Assembly (NCBI GenBank): GCA_017439675.1
Contig: JAFSIQ010000042.1
Coordinates: 1 to 51,156, forward strand
DNA length: 51,156 bases
Direction of reading: 5' to 3'
Source of the DNA: Lachnospiraceae bacterium
GTDB lineage: Bacteria > Bacillota > Clostridia > Lachnospirales > Lachnospiraceae
This document shows positions 1 to 8,769 of the stretch, piece by piece (the stretch's first letter is position 1; every line of letters begins with the position of its first letter). The position numbers and the translations under genes were made by a program. The notes beneath the pieces are model-generated. The model had not been told where the DNA came from, ran no database searches, and saw only the letters and a program-made list of their open reading frames with translations.

Positions 1-783
<783 letters not shown>

Positions 784-893
784 TTATATCATTTTTCTTT
801 TCTATTCCATCTCTTAGTTTTCATTTTCTCATAGTATAAGCACAAAATCTTCTATCACTCTTTCCTCATTCTATCATTTCAATACCTCGTTGT

Positions 894-1148
894 GCGAAAC
901 TCATCAAAGTAAATGATTTCACACGTTAATTTTTGTATTGTGTTTAGTAGAATGCTTATGCACAAAAGCAAGTTTTCGTGACTTATTGTGCTGTGGAGAT
1001 GAGACGCATCGAAACGCGAAGCCTTTGCTGAGCGTTTTCGTATGGCTTGTGGCTCATCGGAACGGCTAGCACAACGGAACAAAACTGCTTTTGTGCATTG
1101 CATTCTTCAAAACCAACGTGTGAAATCTCCACAAACTCTCAGTTTCGC
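894..1148. repeat. Long imperfect palindrome (hairpin element) between atpG and atpD
   Basis: The outer arms GCGAAACT (894-901) and AGTTTCGC (1141-1148) are exact inverted copies. Moving inwards, GATTTCACACGTT pairs with AACGTGTGAAATC, GAATGC and ATGCACAAAAGCA pair with TGCTTTTGTGCAT and GCATTC, TGTGCT with AGCACA, GATGAG with CTCATC, and CGAAACGC with GCGTTTTCG at the apex near 1030. The whole 255 bp can fold into one long interrupted stem. It almost fills the atpG-atpD gap and would be transcribed inside the operon. Small open frames on both strands here are by-products of the palindrome. It could be a MITE-like element, a processing site or a structured RNA; I cannot name a family. Confidence 0.85.
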
Positions 1149-1157
1149 ATCTGGAAA

Positions 1158-2015
1158 CTAGGAGATGGCCTCCGCGCCTGCGATAATCTCTGTAAGCTCC
1201 TGCGTAATCGAGCTCTGACGGGCACGGTTGTATTTCAAGGACAAATCTGCAATCATGTCTTCTGCATTCTTCGTTGCTGAATCCATTGCTTGCATACGGG
1301 CACCATTTTCACTGGCAACAGCTTCCACGAATGCACCGAATATAATATTGTTCATATATTTTGGAATAATCATATCCAAAGCTTCATCTGCTTCTGGCTC
1401 ATAATTCATCGGCGTCAAGACGTCAATCTCCACATCCTGCATAATCTCCTCTACATCAATTGGAAGAAGCTTAATCAACTTTGGCTCCTGTACCACTGTG
1501 TTCTTAAAGCTTGTATAAGCAAGGTAGATTTCTCCCACTTCCCCATTTTCATAGGAAGCTAAGATATTCTTACCAATGTGAATCGCGTCTGCGTATAATG
1601 GGTCGTTCATCACTTCTGAATAGTCCTCAACTATATTGTAACCTCTTCGAAGTAATCCATCTAAACCCTTCTTGCCGACTGCATAGACGTCAGTCTCTTC
1701 CGGCTTAAAAGAAGCCACAATTTCTTTCACAATATTGTTGTTATAACCACCAGCAAGCCCTCTGTTAGAAGTAATTGCGATAACCGCTTTCTTTGTGGTA
1801 TCATTGGTCTTCAAATATCTGTGGTCAATCTTTCCTGTTCTTCCTAAAATGGAACAAATGGTATCATACAACATTGTAAAATATGGCTTATTGCCCTCTG
1901 CCCTGGCTTTCGCTTTCTGAAGCTTAACAGTAGAAACGAGTTTCATCGCTTTGGTAATCTGACCAGTACTAGCAACACTCTCTTTTCTACGCTTTATATC
2001 TCTCATTGATGCCAA
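1158..2015 (-). CDS. atpG: ATP synthase F1 subunit gamma
   Basis: The gamma subunit is the central rotor shaft that couples c-ring rotation to the catalytic beta subunits. The 285-residue length is normal. The N-terminus MASMRDIKRR and the C-terminal helix ending in SSITQELTEIIAGAEAIS are characteristic of the family. The start is a TTG at 2013-2015: a GAGGTG Shine-Dalgarno lies 7 bases upstream of it, and the family N-terminus begins at exactly this residue, so the in-frame ATG three codons later is not the start. It follows atpA by 103 bp. Its stop codon lies only 10 bp from the palindrome that separates it from atpD. Confidence 0.97.
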   Translation of the reverse strand: MASMRDIKRRKESVASTGQITKAMKLVSTVKLQKAKARAEGNKPYFTMLYDTICSILGRTGKIDHRYLKTNDTTKKAVIAITSNRGLAGGYNNNIVKEIVASFKPEETDVYAVGKKGLDGLLRRGYNIVEDYSEVMNDPLYADAIHIGKNILASYENGEVGEIYLAYTSFKNTVVQEPKLIKLLPIDVEEIMQDVEIDVLTPMNYEPEADEALDMIIPKYMNNIIFGAFVEAVASENGARMQAMDSATKNAEDMIADLSLKYNRARQSSITQELTEIIAGAEAIS

Positions 2016-2118
2016 GACAATTCACCTCTTTCTTTCTAATCAGTCATCAAGCTTTCTTGCTAAATCATCATTTCCTTTTTAACTGGGGGTGTAACTCAAG
2101 GAAATATAATGCAAGCTT

Positions 2119-3633
2119 TTATTTCTCAACCTCACGCTGACTCTTGTAAGCGGTGATTGCCTCATCTAACATCTTCTCAAGCTCCTCAGTCAATTTCTTT
2201 CCTTCGCGAATCTTGCTAAAGATTTCTGGATACTGAGTATCCACAAATTCAAACAAGCCTTTTTCAAAATCAAGAATTTCATCAACTGGAACATCCAACA
2301 AGTAACGCTTGGTTGCTGCATAAATGATAACAACCTGTTTCTCAACTGGCATTGGCTTGTACTGAGGTTGCTTCAACATTTCCTTAATTCTCTCACCCTG
2401 TGCCAAACGCTCCTTTGTATCTGCGTCTAACTCAGAACCAAACTGGGAGAATGCTGCCAGCTCTCGGTACTGTGCAAGCTCAGTACGAATTGGAGAAGCA
2501 ATCTTCTTCATGGCACCAATCTGTGCCGCACCACCAACTCGGGATACAGAAAGACCTGCATTAATCGCTGGACGGAAACCTGCATTAAACATCTCTGTCT
2601 CAAGGTAAATCTGTCCATCTGTAATGGAAATTACATTGGTTGGAATGTAAGCAGATACGTCACCTGCCTGTGTCTCAATAATCGGAAGTGCTGTTAAAGA
2701 ACCTCCACCCAACTCGTCATTTAACTTAGCTGCACGCTCAAGCAATCTGGAGTGTAAGTAAAATACATCACCAGGGTAAGCCTCACGTCCAGGTGGTCTA
2801 CGAAGCAATAAGGAAAGGGTACGATACGCTGTCGCATGTTTTGAAAGGTCATCATAGATAACCAATACATCCTTTCCAGCCTCCATCCACTCTTCACCAA
2901 TCGCACAACCTGCGTATGGTGCAATATACTGAAGTGGAGCCATCTCAGAAGCGGTGGATGCAACAACGGTGGTGTAATCCATAGCACCGTTCTCTGTCAA
3001 AGACTTTACAATGTTGGCAACGGTAGAAGCCTTCTGTCCGATAGCAACATAGATACAGTACACACCCTGTCCCTTCTGGTTAATAATGGTATCAATCGCG
3101 ATGGCTGTCTTACCTGTCTGACGGTCACCGATAATCAATTCTCTCTGTCCTCTACCAATTGGAACCATGGCATCAATCGCCTTGATACCTGTCTGCAATG
3201 GTGTATCTACCGACTTACGGGAAATAACACCGGAAGCAACTCTCTCAATTGGTCTTGTCTTATCTGATTTAATTGGTCCCTTTCCGTCAATTGGCTGACC
3301 CAATGCATTGACAACGCGACCAAGCATTGCATCACCAACTGGAACCTCAACTACACGACCTGTAGTCTTAACGGTATCTCCTTCGTTGATATTCTTGTTA
3401 CCGCTTAACAAAACGGCACCTACGTTATCTTCCTCAAGGTTCATTACCATTCCGTAAACTTCTCCTGGGAACTCTAACAATTCACCCTGCATCGCTTTCT
3501 CCAAGCCATGTACACGGGCAATACCATCTGCTACCTGAATAACAGTACCAACTTCGGAGGTCTCTAATTCCTTAGAATAATTCTTAATCTGCTCTTTGAT
3601 AACCGAACTAATCTCTTCTGGTCTTAAATTCAT
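2119..3633 (-). CDS. atpA: ATP synthase F1 subunit alpha
   Basis: The alpha subunit is the non-catalytic nucleotide-binding partner of beta in the F1 hexamer. The 504-residue length and the N-terminus [12 protein letters not shown] are typical. The P-loop GDRQTGKT is at about residues 169-176, and the family signature [17 protein letters not shown] is near residue 360. It lies between atpH (63 bp upstream) and atpG, which is the standard F-type operon order. Nothing in it is degraded or unusual. Confidence 0.98.
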   Translation of the reverse strand: MNLRPEEISSVIKEQIKNYSKELETSEVGTVIQVADGIARVHGLEKAMQGELLEFPGEVYGMVMNLEEDNVGAVLLSGNKNINEGDTVKTTGRVVEVPVGDAMLGRVVNALGQPIDGKGPIKSDKTRPIERVASGVISRKSVDTPLQTGIKAIDAMVPIGRGQRELIIGDRQTGKTAIAIDTIINQKGQGVYCIYVAIGQKASTVANIVKSLTENGAMDYTTVVASTASEMAPLQYIAPYAGCAIGEEWMEAGKDVLVIYDDLSKHATAYRTLSLLLRRPPGREAYPGDVFYLHSRLLERAAKLNDELGGGSLTALPIIETQAGDVSAYIPTNVISITDGQIYLETEMFNAGFRPAINAGLSVSRVGGAAQIGAMKKIASPIRTELAQYRELAAFSQFGSELDADTKERLAQGERIKEMLKQPQYKPMPVEKQVVIIYAATKRYLLDVPVDEILDFEKGLFEFVDTQYPEIFSKIREGKKLTEELEKMLDEAITAYKSQREVEK

Positions 3634-3696
3634 AGAAAATTAGCACCTTCTCTCTTCATCATATTCAAGCTCTCGCATCTGCGAAGCTGACCTTAC

Positions 3697-4230
3697 CTAC
3701 AGTAAGGATTTTGACAAGTTAGCAATCTGTGTTTTCAAACTGCTATCCACAACTGTATCATTGATTCGAATCACTAATCCACCGATTAGTTCTTTGTCCG
3801 TTCTATATTCACCTTCAATGACTTTGTACCTTGTGGTTTCTAAAAGCTTCTGCTCTATTCGTGCCTTCTGTTCCTTAGAAAGCTCTACTGCGGAAGTAAT
3901 GTATGCAATACCTATACCCTTTTCTTCCTTGATTGCAGAAATCACATAATCGAATACGGAAATAAAGTCTTTTTGATGACCCTTTGTAATCAACATAATC
4001 ATCAAACCGGTAATCTCATCAGAAATCTTTCCCTTATAAATGTTCTCGATCACCTGAATCTTCTCTTCCTTTTCAATGTTTGGATGGAGCAAAAGCTTGC
4101 CTAACTCTTCGTTTTCAAGAAACGTCTGCTTTACAAAAAGCACTTCCTCTAATGTGGCATCTAAGGTGTTATTCTCTAAAGCCACTTCGAAAAGAGCACT
4201 TCCGTAAGTTTTACTTACTTGCTTAGCCAT
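3697..4230 (-). CDS. atpH: ATP synthase F1 subunit delta
   Basis: The delta subunit (OSCP-like) joins the peripheral stalk to the top of F1. The 177-residue protein has the expected helical N-terminal domain (KTYGSALFEVALE near the start) and the conserved C-terminal part GGLVIRINDTVVDSSLKTQI. It overlaps the end of atpF by 16 bp, which suggests translational coupling of two stalk subunits needed in fixed ratio. It sits in the standard place between atpF and atpA. Confidence 0.96.
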   Translation of the reverse strand: MAKQVSKTYGSALFEVALENNTLDATLEEVLFVKQTFLENEELGKLLLHPNIEKEEKIQVIENIYKGKISDEITGLMIMLITKGHQKDFISVFDYVISAIKEEKGIGIAYITSAVELSKEQKARIEQKLLETTRYKVIEGEYRTDKELIGGLVIRINDTVVDSSLKTQIANLSKSLL

Positions 4231-4781
4231 GTACTACCACCCATTTCTTTCAAAGTGTCCTCAATTAAAGCATCCTGTTTGCTCTCATCAATCTGCTGCT
4301 CAATAATCTTTGCAGCCATTGCAGTTGCCACACGAACAATTTCCTTTCGCATCTCATCAGAAACTTTCGCTTTTTCTAACTCAATTTCCTGATTTGCACG
4401 ATTCATAATTCTTGTAGCCTCTGCTTGAGCCTCTTCAATAATCTCAGCCTCGCGCTTCTGTGCTTTCTTGCGCGCATCAGCTAAAATCTCCTCTCTCTCC
4501 TTGTCAATGGACTTAAGTTTCTCGTCATATTCAGCCTTCAAAGCCGCTGCGTCCTCTTTGTCCTTTGTCGCAGATTCAATATCATTTTTAATCTTCGTTT
4601 TACGATTATTCAGAACCTTCTGAACCGGTTCAAACAAAACGTTACTAAGGAATACGAAGAGGATAAAGATGGCGATTGCCTGAATTAAAACATCGTTGAC
4701 TAACTGTGGTGTCAATTCAAAAATGTGTCCATCAGTAAGCAACATCGTCTGTGCAATCCCAAGTCCTGATAATGTATTCAT
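4215..4781 (-). CDS. atpF: ATP synthase Fo subunit b
   Basis: Subunit b forms the peripheral stalk that holds F1 against the membrane stator. The 188-residue protein has one N-terminal membrane helix (about residues 30-50, VLIQAIAIFILFVFLSNVLF) followed by a long, highly charged coiled coil rich in Lys and Glu, as expected. An AAAGGAGG ribosome binding site lies 11 bases before the ATG at 4781; a TTG directly upstream of it (8-base spacing) is an alternative start that adds one residue. The gap to atpE holds a strong 9-bp stem-loop. Confidence 0.95.
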   Translation of the reverse strand: MNTLSGLGIAQTMLLTDGHIFELTPQLVNDVLIQAIAIFILFVFLSNVLFEPVQKVLNNRKTKIKNDIESATKDKEDAAALKAEYDEKLKSIDKEREEILADARKKAQKREAEIIEEAQAEATRIMNRANQEIELEKAKVSDEMRKEIVRVATAMAAKIIEQQIDESKQDALIEDTLKEMGGSTWLSK

Positions 4782-4844
4782 CAAGGGGTAATCCTCCTTT
4801 CGTTAATCTAAATTTCTTTCACAATTATAATTTCTCATGGATAC

Positions 4845-4872
4845 CTCACACGACCTATCTCTTTCGTGTGAG
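4845..4872 (-). other. Intercistronic stem-loop downstream of atpE
   Basis: A perfect 9-bp inverted repeat, CTCACACGA (4845-4853) and TCGTGTGAG (4864-4872), with a 10-base loop, lies between the atpE stop and the atpF start. No U-run follows on the minus strand, so it does not look like a terminator. It may protect the 3' end of atpE-containing mRNA or mark a processing site. That would fit the need for many more c subunits than other subunits. This role is inferred. Confidence 0.6.
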
Positions 4873-4916
4873 CCCTCAAACCAAACTCGGCTCACGCCTC
4901 ATTAAGCTCCCATTTC

Positions 4917-5253
<337 letters not shown>

Positions 5254-5271
5254 TGCGCAATGCACATCCCT

Positions 5272-6000
5272 TTAATTATCGCCAATCTTGTCTGAAATAA
5301 AGGTCATTGTCAGCATCGCAAATACATAAGCCTGAATTGCTCCGGAGAACAAATCCAGATATGCATGTAAAAATGCCGGAATACCAATCTTTGCTGCAAG
5401 TGGCAACAAGCCATAATAAAGTGACAACATAACCGTACCTGCCATTACATTACCAAACAAACGCAGTGACATGGAAATTGGTGTTGCTATTTCGCCGATT
5501 AAGTTAATAGGGAACAAAAACGGCAATGGTTGGAACAACCCTGTAATAACACCTAACTTGTTATACTTGACATTGTTATACTGAATCATAATCCAAGTAA
5601 TCAACGCCAAGCAAAAAGTGGTTCCAAAATCGGCTGTTGGTGGTCGAAGACCAAACAAACCTGAAATGTTTGAAAAAAGTACAAATATGAACAACGTTCC
5701 CACATAATACATGTACTTCTTACCATGCTTACCCATAGCAGAGCTCACAAAACTTTCAAGAACTTCCACCACAAACTCCATCACATTTTGAAGACCTGAC
5801 GGCACTTCCTCAGCATGCATCATTTTTCTCCGCACAACCAAAGCAAATATCATAATGGTTGCCATGATAATCAACATACACACATGAGATGTTGTGAGGT
5901 ATACGGTGGTTCCCATGAACTCATAGCCCAACAGATGATGAATCGAAAAATCCACTTCTCCCTCTGCGGCTAACAGCATCGGCATCATTCCATAACCCAT
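5272..6000 (-). CDS. atpB: ATP synthase Fo subunit a
   Basis: Subunit a is the membrane stator that contains the two ion half-channels next to the c ring. The 242-residue protein has five to six membrane helices. The essential arginine is in the conserved stretch SMSLRLFGNVMAG near residue 180. The C-terminal helix contains FSGAIQAYVFAMLT, another family signature. The ATG is preceded by a GGAAGGTG ribosome binding site. It is the first core subunit gene of the operon after atpI. Confidence 0.97.
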   Translation of the reverse strand: MGYGMMPMLLAAEGEVDFSIHHLLGYEFMGTTVYLTTSHVCMLIIMATIMIFALVVRRKMMHAEEVPSGLQNVMEFVVEVLESFVSSAMGKHGKKYMYYVGTLFIFVLFSNISGLFGLRPPTADFGTTFCLALITWIMIQYNNVKYNKLGVITGLFQPLPFLFPINLIGEIATPISMSLRLFGNVMAGTVMLSLYYGLLPLAAKIGIPAFLHAYLDLFSGAIQAYVFAMLTMTFISDKIGDN

Positions 6001-6047
6001 TCCTTCACCTTCCTTTCTGTAGTTTTATATCTAAATTCATCAACGAA

Positions 6048-6080
6048 GAATCAAATAGTTGATTGTCAACTCCTTGATTC
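6048..6080 (-). other. Stem-loop between atpI and atpB
   Basis: GAATCAA (6048-6054) and TTGATTC (6074-6080) enclose a second inverted repeat GTTGA/TCAAC, giving a two-part stem in the atpI-atpB gap. There is no convincing U-run. It may affect mRNA processing or stability; this is inference. Confidence 0.45.
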
Positions 6081-6139
6081 CTCGCTGATAAATAAAGTTC
6101 CTTTGTTACTGTTTGTATCCTTTACAAATATCTTAACTT

Positions 6140-6583
6140 CTATTCTTCTTCATTCTCATCCTCTTCGATGTCTACAATCATATCCTCCTCCTTTGTAATA
6201 TAACTCTCCGGATATAATCGTCTCAGAAAAAACGGCGCACCTAACGCTCCAATTTTCAATCCTAGCACACCAAGAACCACTGTAATAAAATGAAGCCGTT
6301 CCGTAATCATCCCAATAGTGAGCGCCGCCAACATTACAAGCAATCGTAAAAAACTTTGCCTCTTCATATAATTGCTAGCATTTTTCTCTGGCAAATCCAA
6401 CGCATAATCCAAAGTCTTTGCCATATGATGAAAAAGAAAAATCGCAATAAATACACCAAATGCCAAACCCAAGGTGTAGGAGAGAATATCTTCTGAAAAG
6501 AAAATTCCCACCACTTCAATCACTGCTGTATAAATTCCGATTCCCACATAAAAACCGGTCATGGTTTCTTTCATCTGTTTCAT
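6140..6583 (-). CDS. atpI: ATP synthase subunit I (AtpI-like membrane protein)
   Basis: This 147-residue protein has four predicted membrane helices and an acidic C-terminal tail (DIEEDENEEE). It resembles the ATP synthase I family, whose members lie in front of atpB and are thought to help assemble the c ring. Sequence conservation in this family is low, so position in the operon is part of the evidence. A GAGGTG ribosome binding site lies 6 bases before the ATG. A sigma-A type promoter lies about 90 bp upstream, so this gene probably opens the main atp transcript. Confidence 0.8.
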   Translation of the reverse strand: MKQMKETMTGFYVGIGIYTAVIEVVGIFFSEDILSYTLGLAFGVFIAIFLFHHMAKTLDYALDLPEKNASNYMKRQSFLRLLVMLAALTIGMITERLHFITVVLGVLGLKIGALGAPFFLRRLYPESYITKEEDMIVDIEEDENEEE

Positions 6584-6675
6584 ATATTACACCTCTAATC
6601 AATGGATGAATCTACCATAGTATGTTCTCCTTTTCCACTCATTTCCATACACATAATAAATAAGAAAACACACCA

Positions 6676-6710
6676 ATTATAATTATACTAAGTTTTCCAT
6701 CAAAAGTCCA
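6676..6710 (-). promoter_or_regulatory. Sigma-A promoter(s) of the atp operon
   Basis: Two TATAAT boxes lie side by side on the minus strand (6687-6682 and 6681-6676). The first has TGGACT at 6710-6705 with a 17-base spacer; the second has TTGATG at 6703-6698 with a 16-base spacer. They lie between the small AtpZ-like gene and atpI, in a good place to start the atpI-atpB-atpE transcript. Which pair is used is not clear from the sequence. Confidence 0.65.
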
Positions 6711-6729
6711 CGAAAACAGACAGGAATTT

Positions 6730-6945
6730 CTACTTTTCTTCTTTATCAAACAAACTTTTCTTACCAAGAAACTTACAAATTACGTTATAACACGCTTTAT
6801 ATCCCCCAGCAATCCCTAATATCAGGAAAAAAATGAATAAATTGGTGCCAAAATAAGCATCAATCGCGTATCCAATCCCTCCACACATTAAGATGGCTGT
6901 CAGCATGGAAAAAGCCAACTGGCTCACTAGTGCTAACATTTTCAT
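6730..6945 (-). CDS. AtpZ/AtpI-family small membrane protein
   Basis: A small protein of about 71 residues with two membrane helices separated by the turn YAIDAYFGTN. This matches the AtpZ-type F0F1 accessory proteins found at the front of atp operons; some AtpZ proteins have been linked to Mg2+ supply for the enzyme, but that is not visible here. The start is uncertain. An AGAAGGG site lies 12 bases before the ATG at 6945. In-frame starts at 6957 and 6984 would place the ribosome binding site on top of, or downstream of, the start. A stem-loop terminator separates it from rpiB, so it may be expressed by read-through. Confidence 0.7.
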   Translation of the reverse strand: MKMLALVSQLAFSMLTAILMCGGIGYAIDAYFGTNLFIFFLILGIAGGYKACYNVICKFLGKKSLFDKEEK

Positions 6946-6971
6946 TCTCTTACACATCCCTTCTAAAAGCA

Positions 6972-6994
6972 ACAGGGGGTACAAAACCCCCTGT
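6972..6994 (-). terminator. Terminator or attenuator after rpiB
   Basis: ACAGGGGG (6972-6979) and CCCCCTGT (6987-6994) form a perfect 8-bp GC-rich stem with a 7-base loop directly after the rpiB stop. On the minus strand it is followed by TGCTTTT, a modest U-run. The ribosome binding site of the AtpZ-like gene begins just a few bases later, so partial read-through could control that gene. Confidence 0.75.
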
Positions 6995-6997
6995 TTT

Positions 6998-7426
6998 CTA
7001 ATCTTCTATCATTGCAATTCGTCTGATATGCCTCTCGTCATTGGAAAATGGTGTATCCAAAAAGGTATCTACAATCTGTAATGCCAGCCCTACACCGATT
7101 ACTCTAGCACCCATAGCCAACACATTTGCATTGTTGTGTTCTCTGGTTGCTGCCGCACTGAAACAATCGTGACAAAGAGCTGCTCGCACACCTTTTACCT
7201 TATTCGCAGTAATGGAAATTCCAATTCCAGTTCCACAGATTAAAATTCCCTTATCACACTCTCCTGAAACCACTGCATTGGCAACTTTCTTTCCATACTC
7301 TGGATAATCTACCGATTCCTCAGAATAACAACCATAATCCTTATACTCTATTCCTCTGCTCTCTAAATGTTTCTTTACTTCCTGCATCATGGTATATCCA
7401 CCATGGTCACATCCTAATGCTATCAT
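6998..7426 (-). CDS. rpiB: Ribose-5-phosphate isomerase B
   Basis: This enzyme interconverts ribose 5-phosphate and ribulose 5-phosphate in the cytosolic pentose phosphate pathway. The 142-residue protein shows the RpiB/LacAB pattern: the N-terminal CDHGG motif, DYG, the Cys-containing loop ILICGTGIGISI with the catalytic Cys near residue 66, and REHNNANVLAMGAR near residue 100. An AAAGGGAG site precedes the ATG, and a consensus-like promoter lies 66-94 bp upstream. The gene sits between sua5 and the atp operon. Allose- or galactose-6-phosphate isomerase activity is less likely, because no such sugar operon is near. Confidence 0.95.
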   Translation of the reverse strand: MIALGCDHGGYTMMQEVKKHLESRGIEYKDYGCYSEESVDYPEYGKKVANAVVSGECDKGILICGTGIGISITANKVKGVRAALCHDCFSAAATREHNNANVLAMGARVIGVGLALQIVDTFLDTPFSNDERHIRRIAMIED

Positions 7427-7491
7427 ATCTGCTCCCTTTCTAACTCTATCTCTTTTTACCTTGTCAACACGCTTTTGCTCGTTGCAATCCT

Positions 7492-7520
7492 ATTATATCT
7501 ATCCCCACATTTTTAAGCAA
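7492..7520 (-). promoter_or_regulatory. Sigma-A promoter of rpiB
   Basis: On the minus strand TTGCTT (7520-7515) is followed after exactly 17 bases by TATAAT (7497-7492). The transcript would start near 7485, leaving a leader of about 60 bases before rpiB. Confidence 0.65.
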
Positions 7521-7541
7521 GGCTTAGATGATTGCGAAACC

Positions 7542-8696
7542 TTATACCTGAATCACCCGATGCCCCGCTGCCTTTAGCAATCGGTTCATAATGGCATCCG
7601 ACAACTCATCTCCTCGAAAGCTTTCCGCATAGATATAATCTACCCCTGCTGCATCAAACTCCCGAAGTGCCCCATACAAACCCGCTGCAACCGTCTGCTG
7701 CTTGCTCCGGTCTCCGACACACACACATACATCTGCAAATCCATCATAGTAGGAAATAGTCTCTTTCGGTGCCATAATTCCCACCTTGCAACCTTCTTTT
7801 TGCCTTTCCTTCGCCAAGGCTTGAATGGTTTCTACCACTTGCTTCACTGGTTGATTTGAAAAAACTGTACCTTTTGTCTTAGTACCTACATTACCTTGTG
7901 CAGACTCTACTAAAGTGAGTTCCCCTTGGGGCGCATAATGGGTATATTTCATACCTGGCGCTTTGGGTCTTATCCCTTCTTCTGAGTGCACAAGACTTGG
8001 GTCAATAGACACCTCGCCTATTATATTTTCTATCATTTTTTTCGTGATAAAACCCGGGCGCAAAATCATAGGAATCTCCCCACTTACATCCACAATGGTC
8101 GACTCAATTCCAATCCCCACCGGTCCTCCATCCACAATATATTCAATCTTTCCCTTCATATCTTCAATCACATGAGATGCTTTTGTGGGAGATGGTCTTC
8201 CAGACGTATTAGCACTTGGTGCTGCCACATACACACCAGACTGCCGAATCAGCTCTAAAGCTGCCGGATGAGAAGGCATGCGAATCGCCACCGTGTTAAG
8301 CCCTCCCGTAGTTTCATGAGGTACCACATCCTTTTTCGGCAAAATAATAGTAAGGGGACCTGGCCAAAATGCTTCCGCTAATTGCAAAGCTTTCGCATTG
8401 ACATGACCTAAAATCTCCATATCCTCCACCTGAGAAATATGAACAATCAATGGATTATCTGAAGGTCTTCCCTTTGCTGCATAGATTCTCTTTGCTGCGG
8501 TTTCATTTAATGCATTCGCACCTAATCCATACACTGTCTCCGTAGGAAATGCAACCAATCCGCCATCTTTAAGACATGCCGCTGGAGCCTGTAATACACT
8601 GCTTAGCCACATGTCTTCCATCTGCGCTTCTGACACCTTCACTACCACCGTATTCTTTTCTTCACTCGATTCCGCCTGATATATTGTCTCTTTCAT
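7542..8696 (-). CDS. Threonylcarbamoyl-AMP synthase, Sua5 type with C-terminal domain
   Basis: The enzyme makes threonylcarbamoyl-AMP from threonine, bicarbonate and ATP, the first step of t6A37 modification of ANN-decoding tRNAs. The YrdC domain covers about residues 20-210 with AFPTETVYGLGANA, KGRPSDNPL and APSANTSGRPSPT, and the Sua5 C-terminal domain follows after the linker RPKAPGMKYTHYAP. At 384 residues it is slightly longer than usual because of an N-terminal extension. The ATG at 8696 is chosen because GGAG lies 6 bases upstream; an in-frame ATG at 8741 has no ribosome binding site and overlaps a stem-loop. Confidence 0.93.
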   Translation of the reverse strand: MKETIYQAESSEEKNTVVVKVSEAQMEDMWLSSVLQAPAACLKDGGLVAFPTETVYGLGANALNETAAKRIYAAKGRPSDNPLIVHISQVEDMEILGHVNAKALQLAEAFWPGPLTIILPKKDVVPHETTGGLNTVAIRMPSHPAALELIRQSGVYVAAPSANTSGRPSPTKASHVIEDMKGKIEYIVDGGPVGIGIESTIVDVSGEIPMILRPGFITKKMIENIIGEVSIDPSLVHSEEGIRPKAPGMKYTHYAPQGELTLVESAQGNVGTKTKGTVFSNQPVKQVVETIQALAKERQKEGCKVGIMAPKETISYYDGFADVCVCVGDRSKQQTVAAGLYGALREFDAAGVDYIYAESFRGDELSDAIMNRLLKAAGHRVIQV

Positions 8697-8725
8697 GTTC
8701 TGCTCCGCATTTCTTTTTACACAAC

Positions 8726-8756
8726 TATGCTCTGCAACCATGGGCTACAGAGCATA
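8726..8756 (-). terminator. Stem-loop after the secreted protease gene
   Basis: TATGCTCTG (8726-8734) and CAGAGCATA (8748-8756) form a perfect 9-bp stem with a 13-base loop just after the protease stop. The U-run after it on the minus strand is poor, so it may be a weak or factor-assisted terminator. Confidence 0.5.
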
Positions 8757-8769
8757 ATATACTTTGATT

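Noticed and set aside
879-1280. Two opposite small open frames (74 and 77 codons) in the atpG-atpD gap
   Set aside because: Both lie in the arms of the palindrome, lack ribosome binding sites, and the plus-strand one runs into atpG antisense. They are by-products of the repeat.
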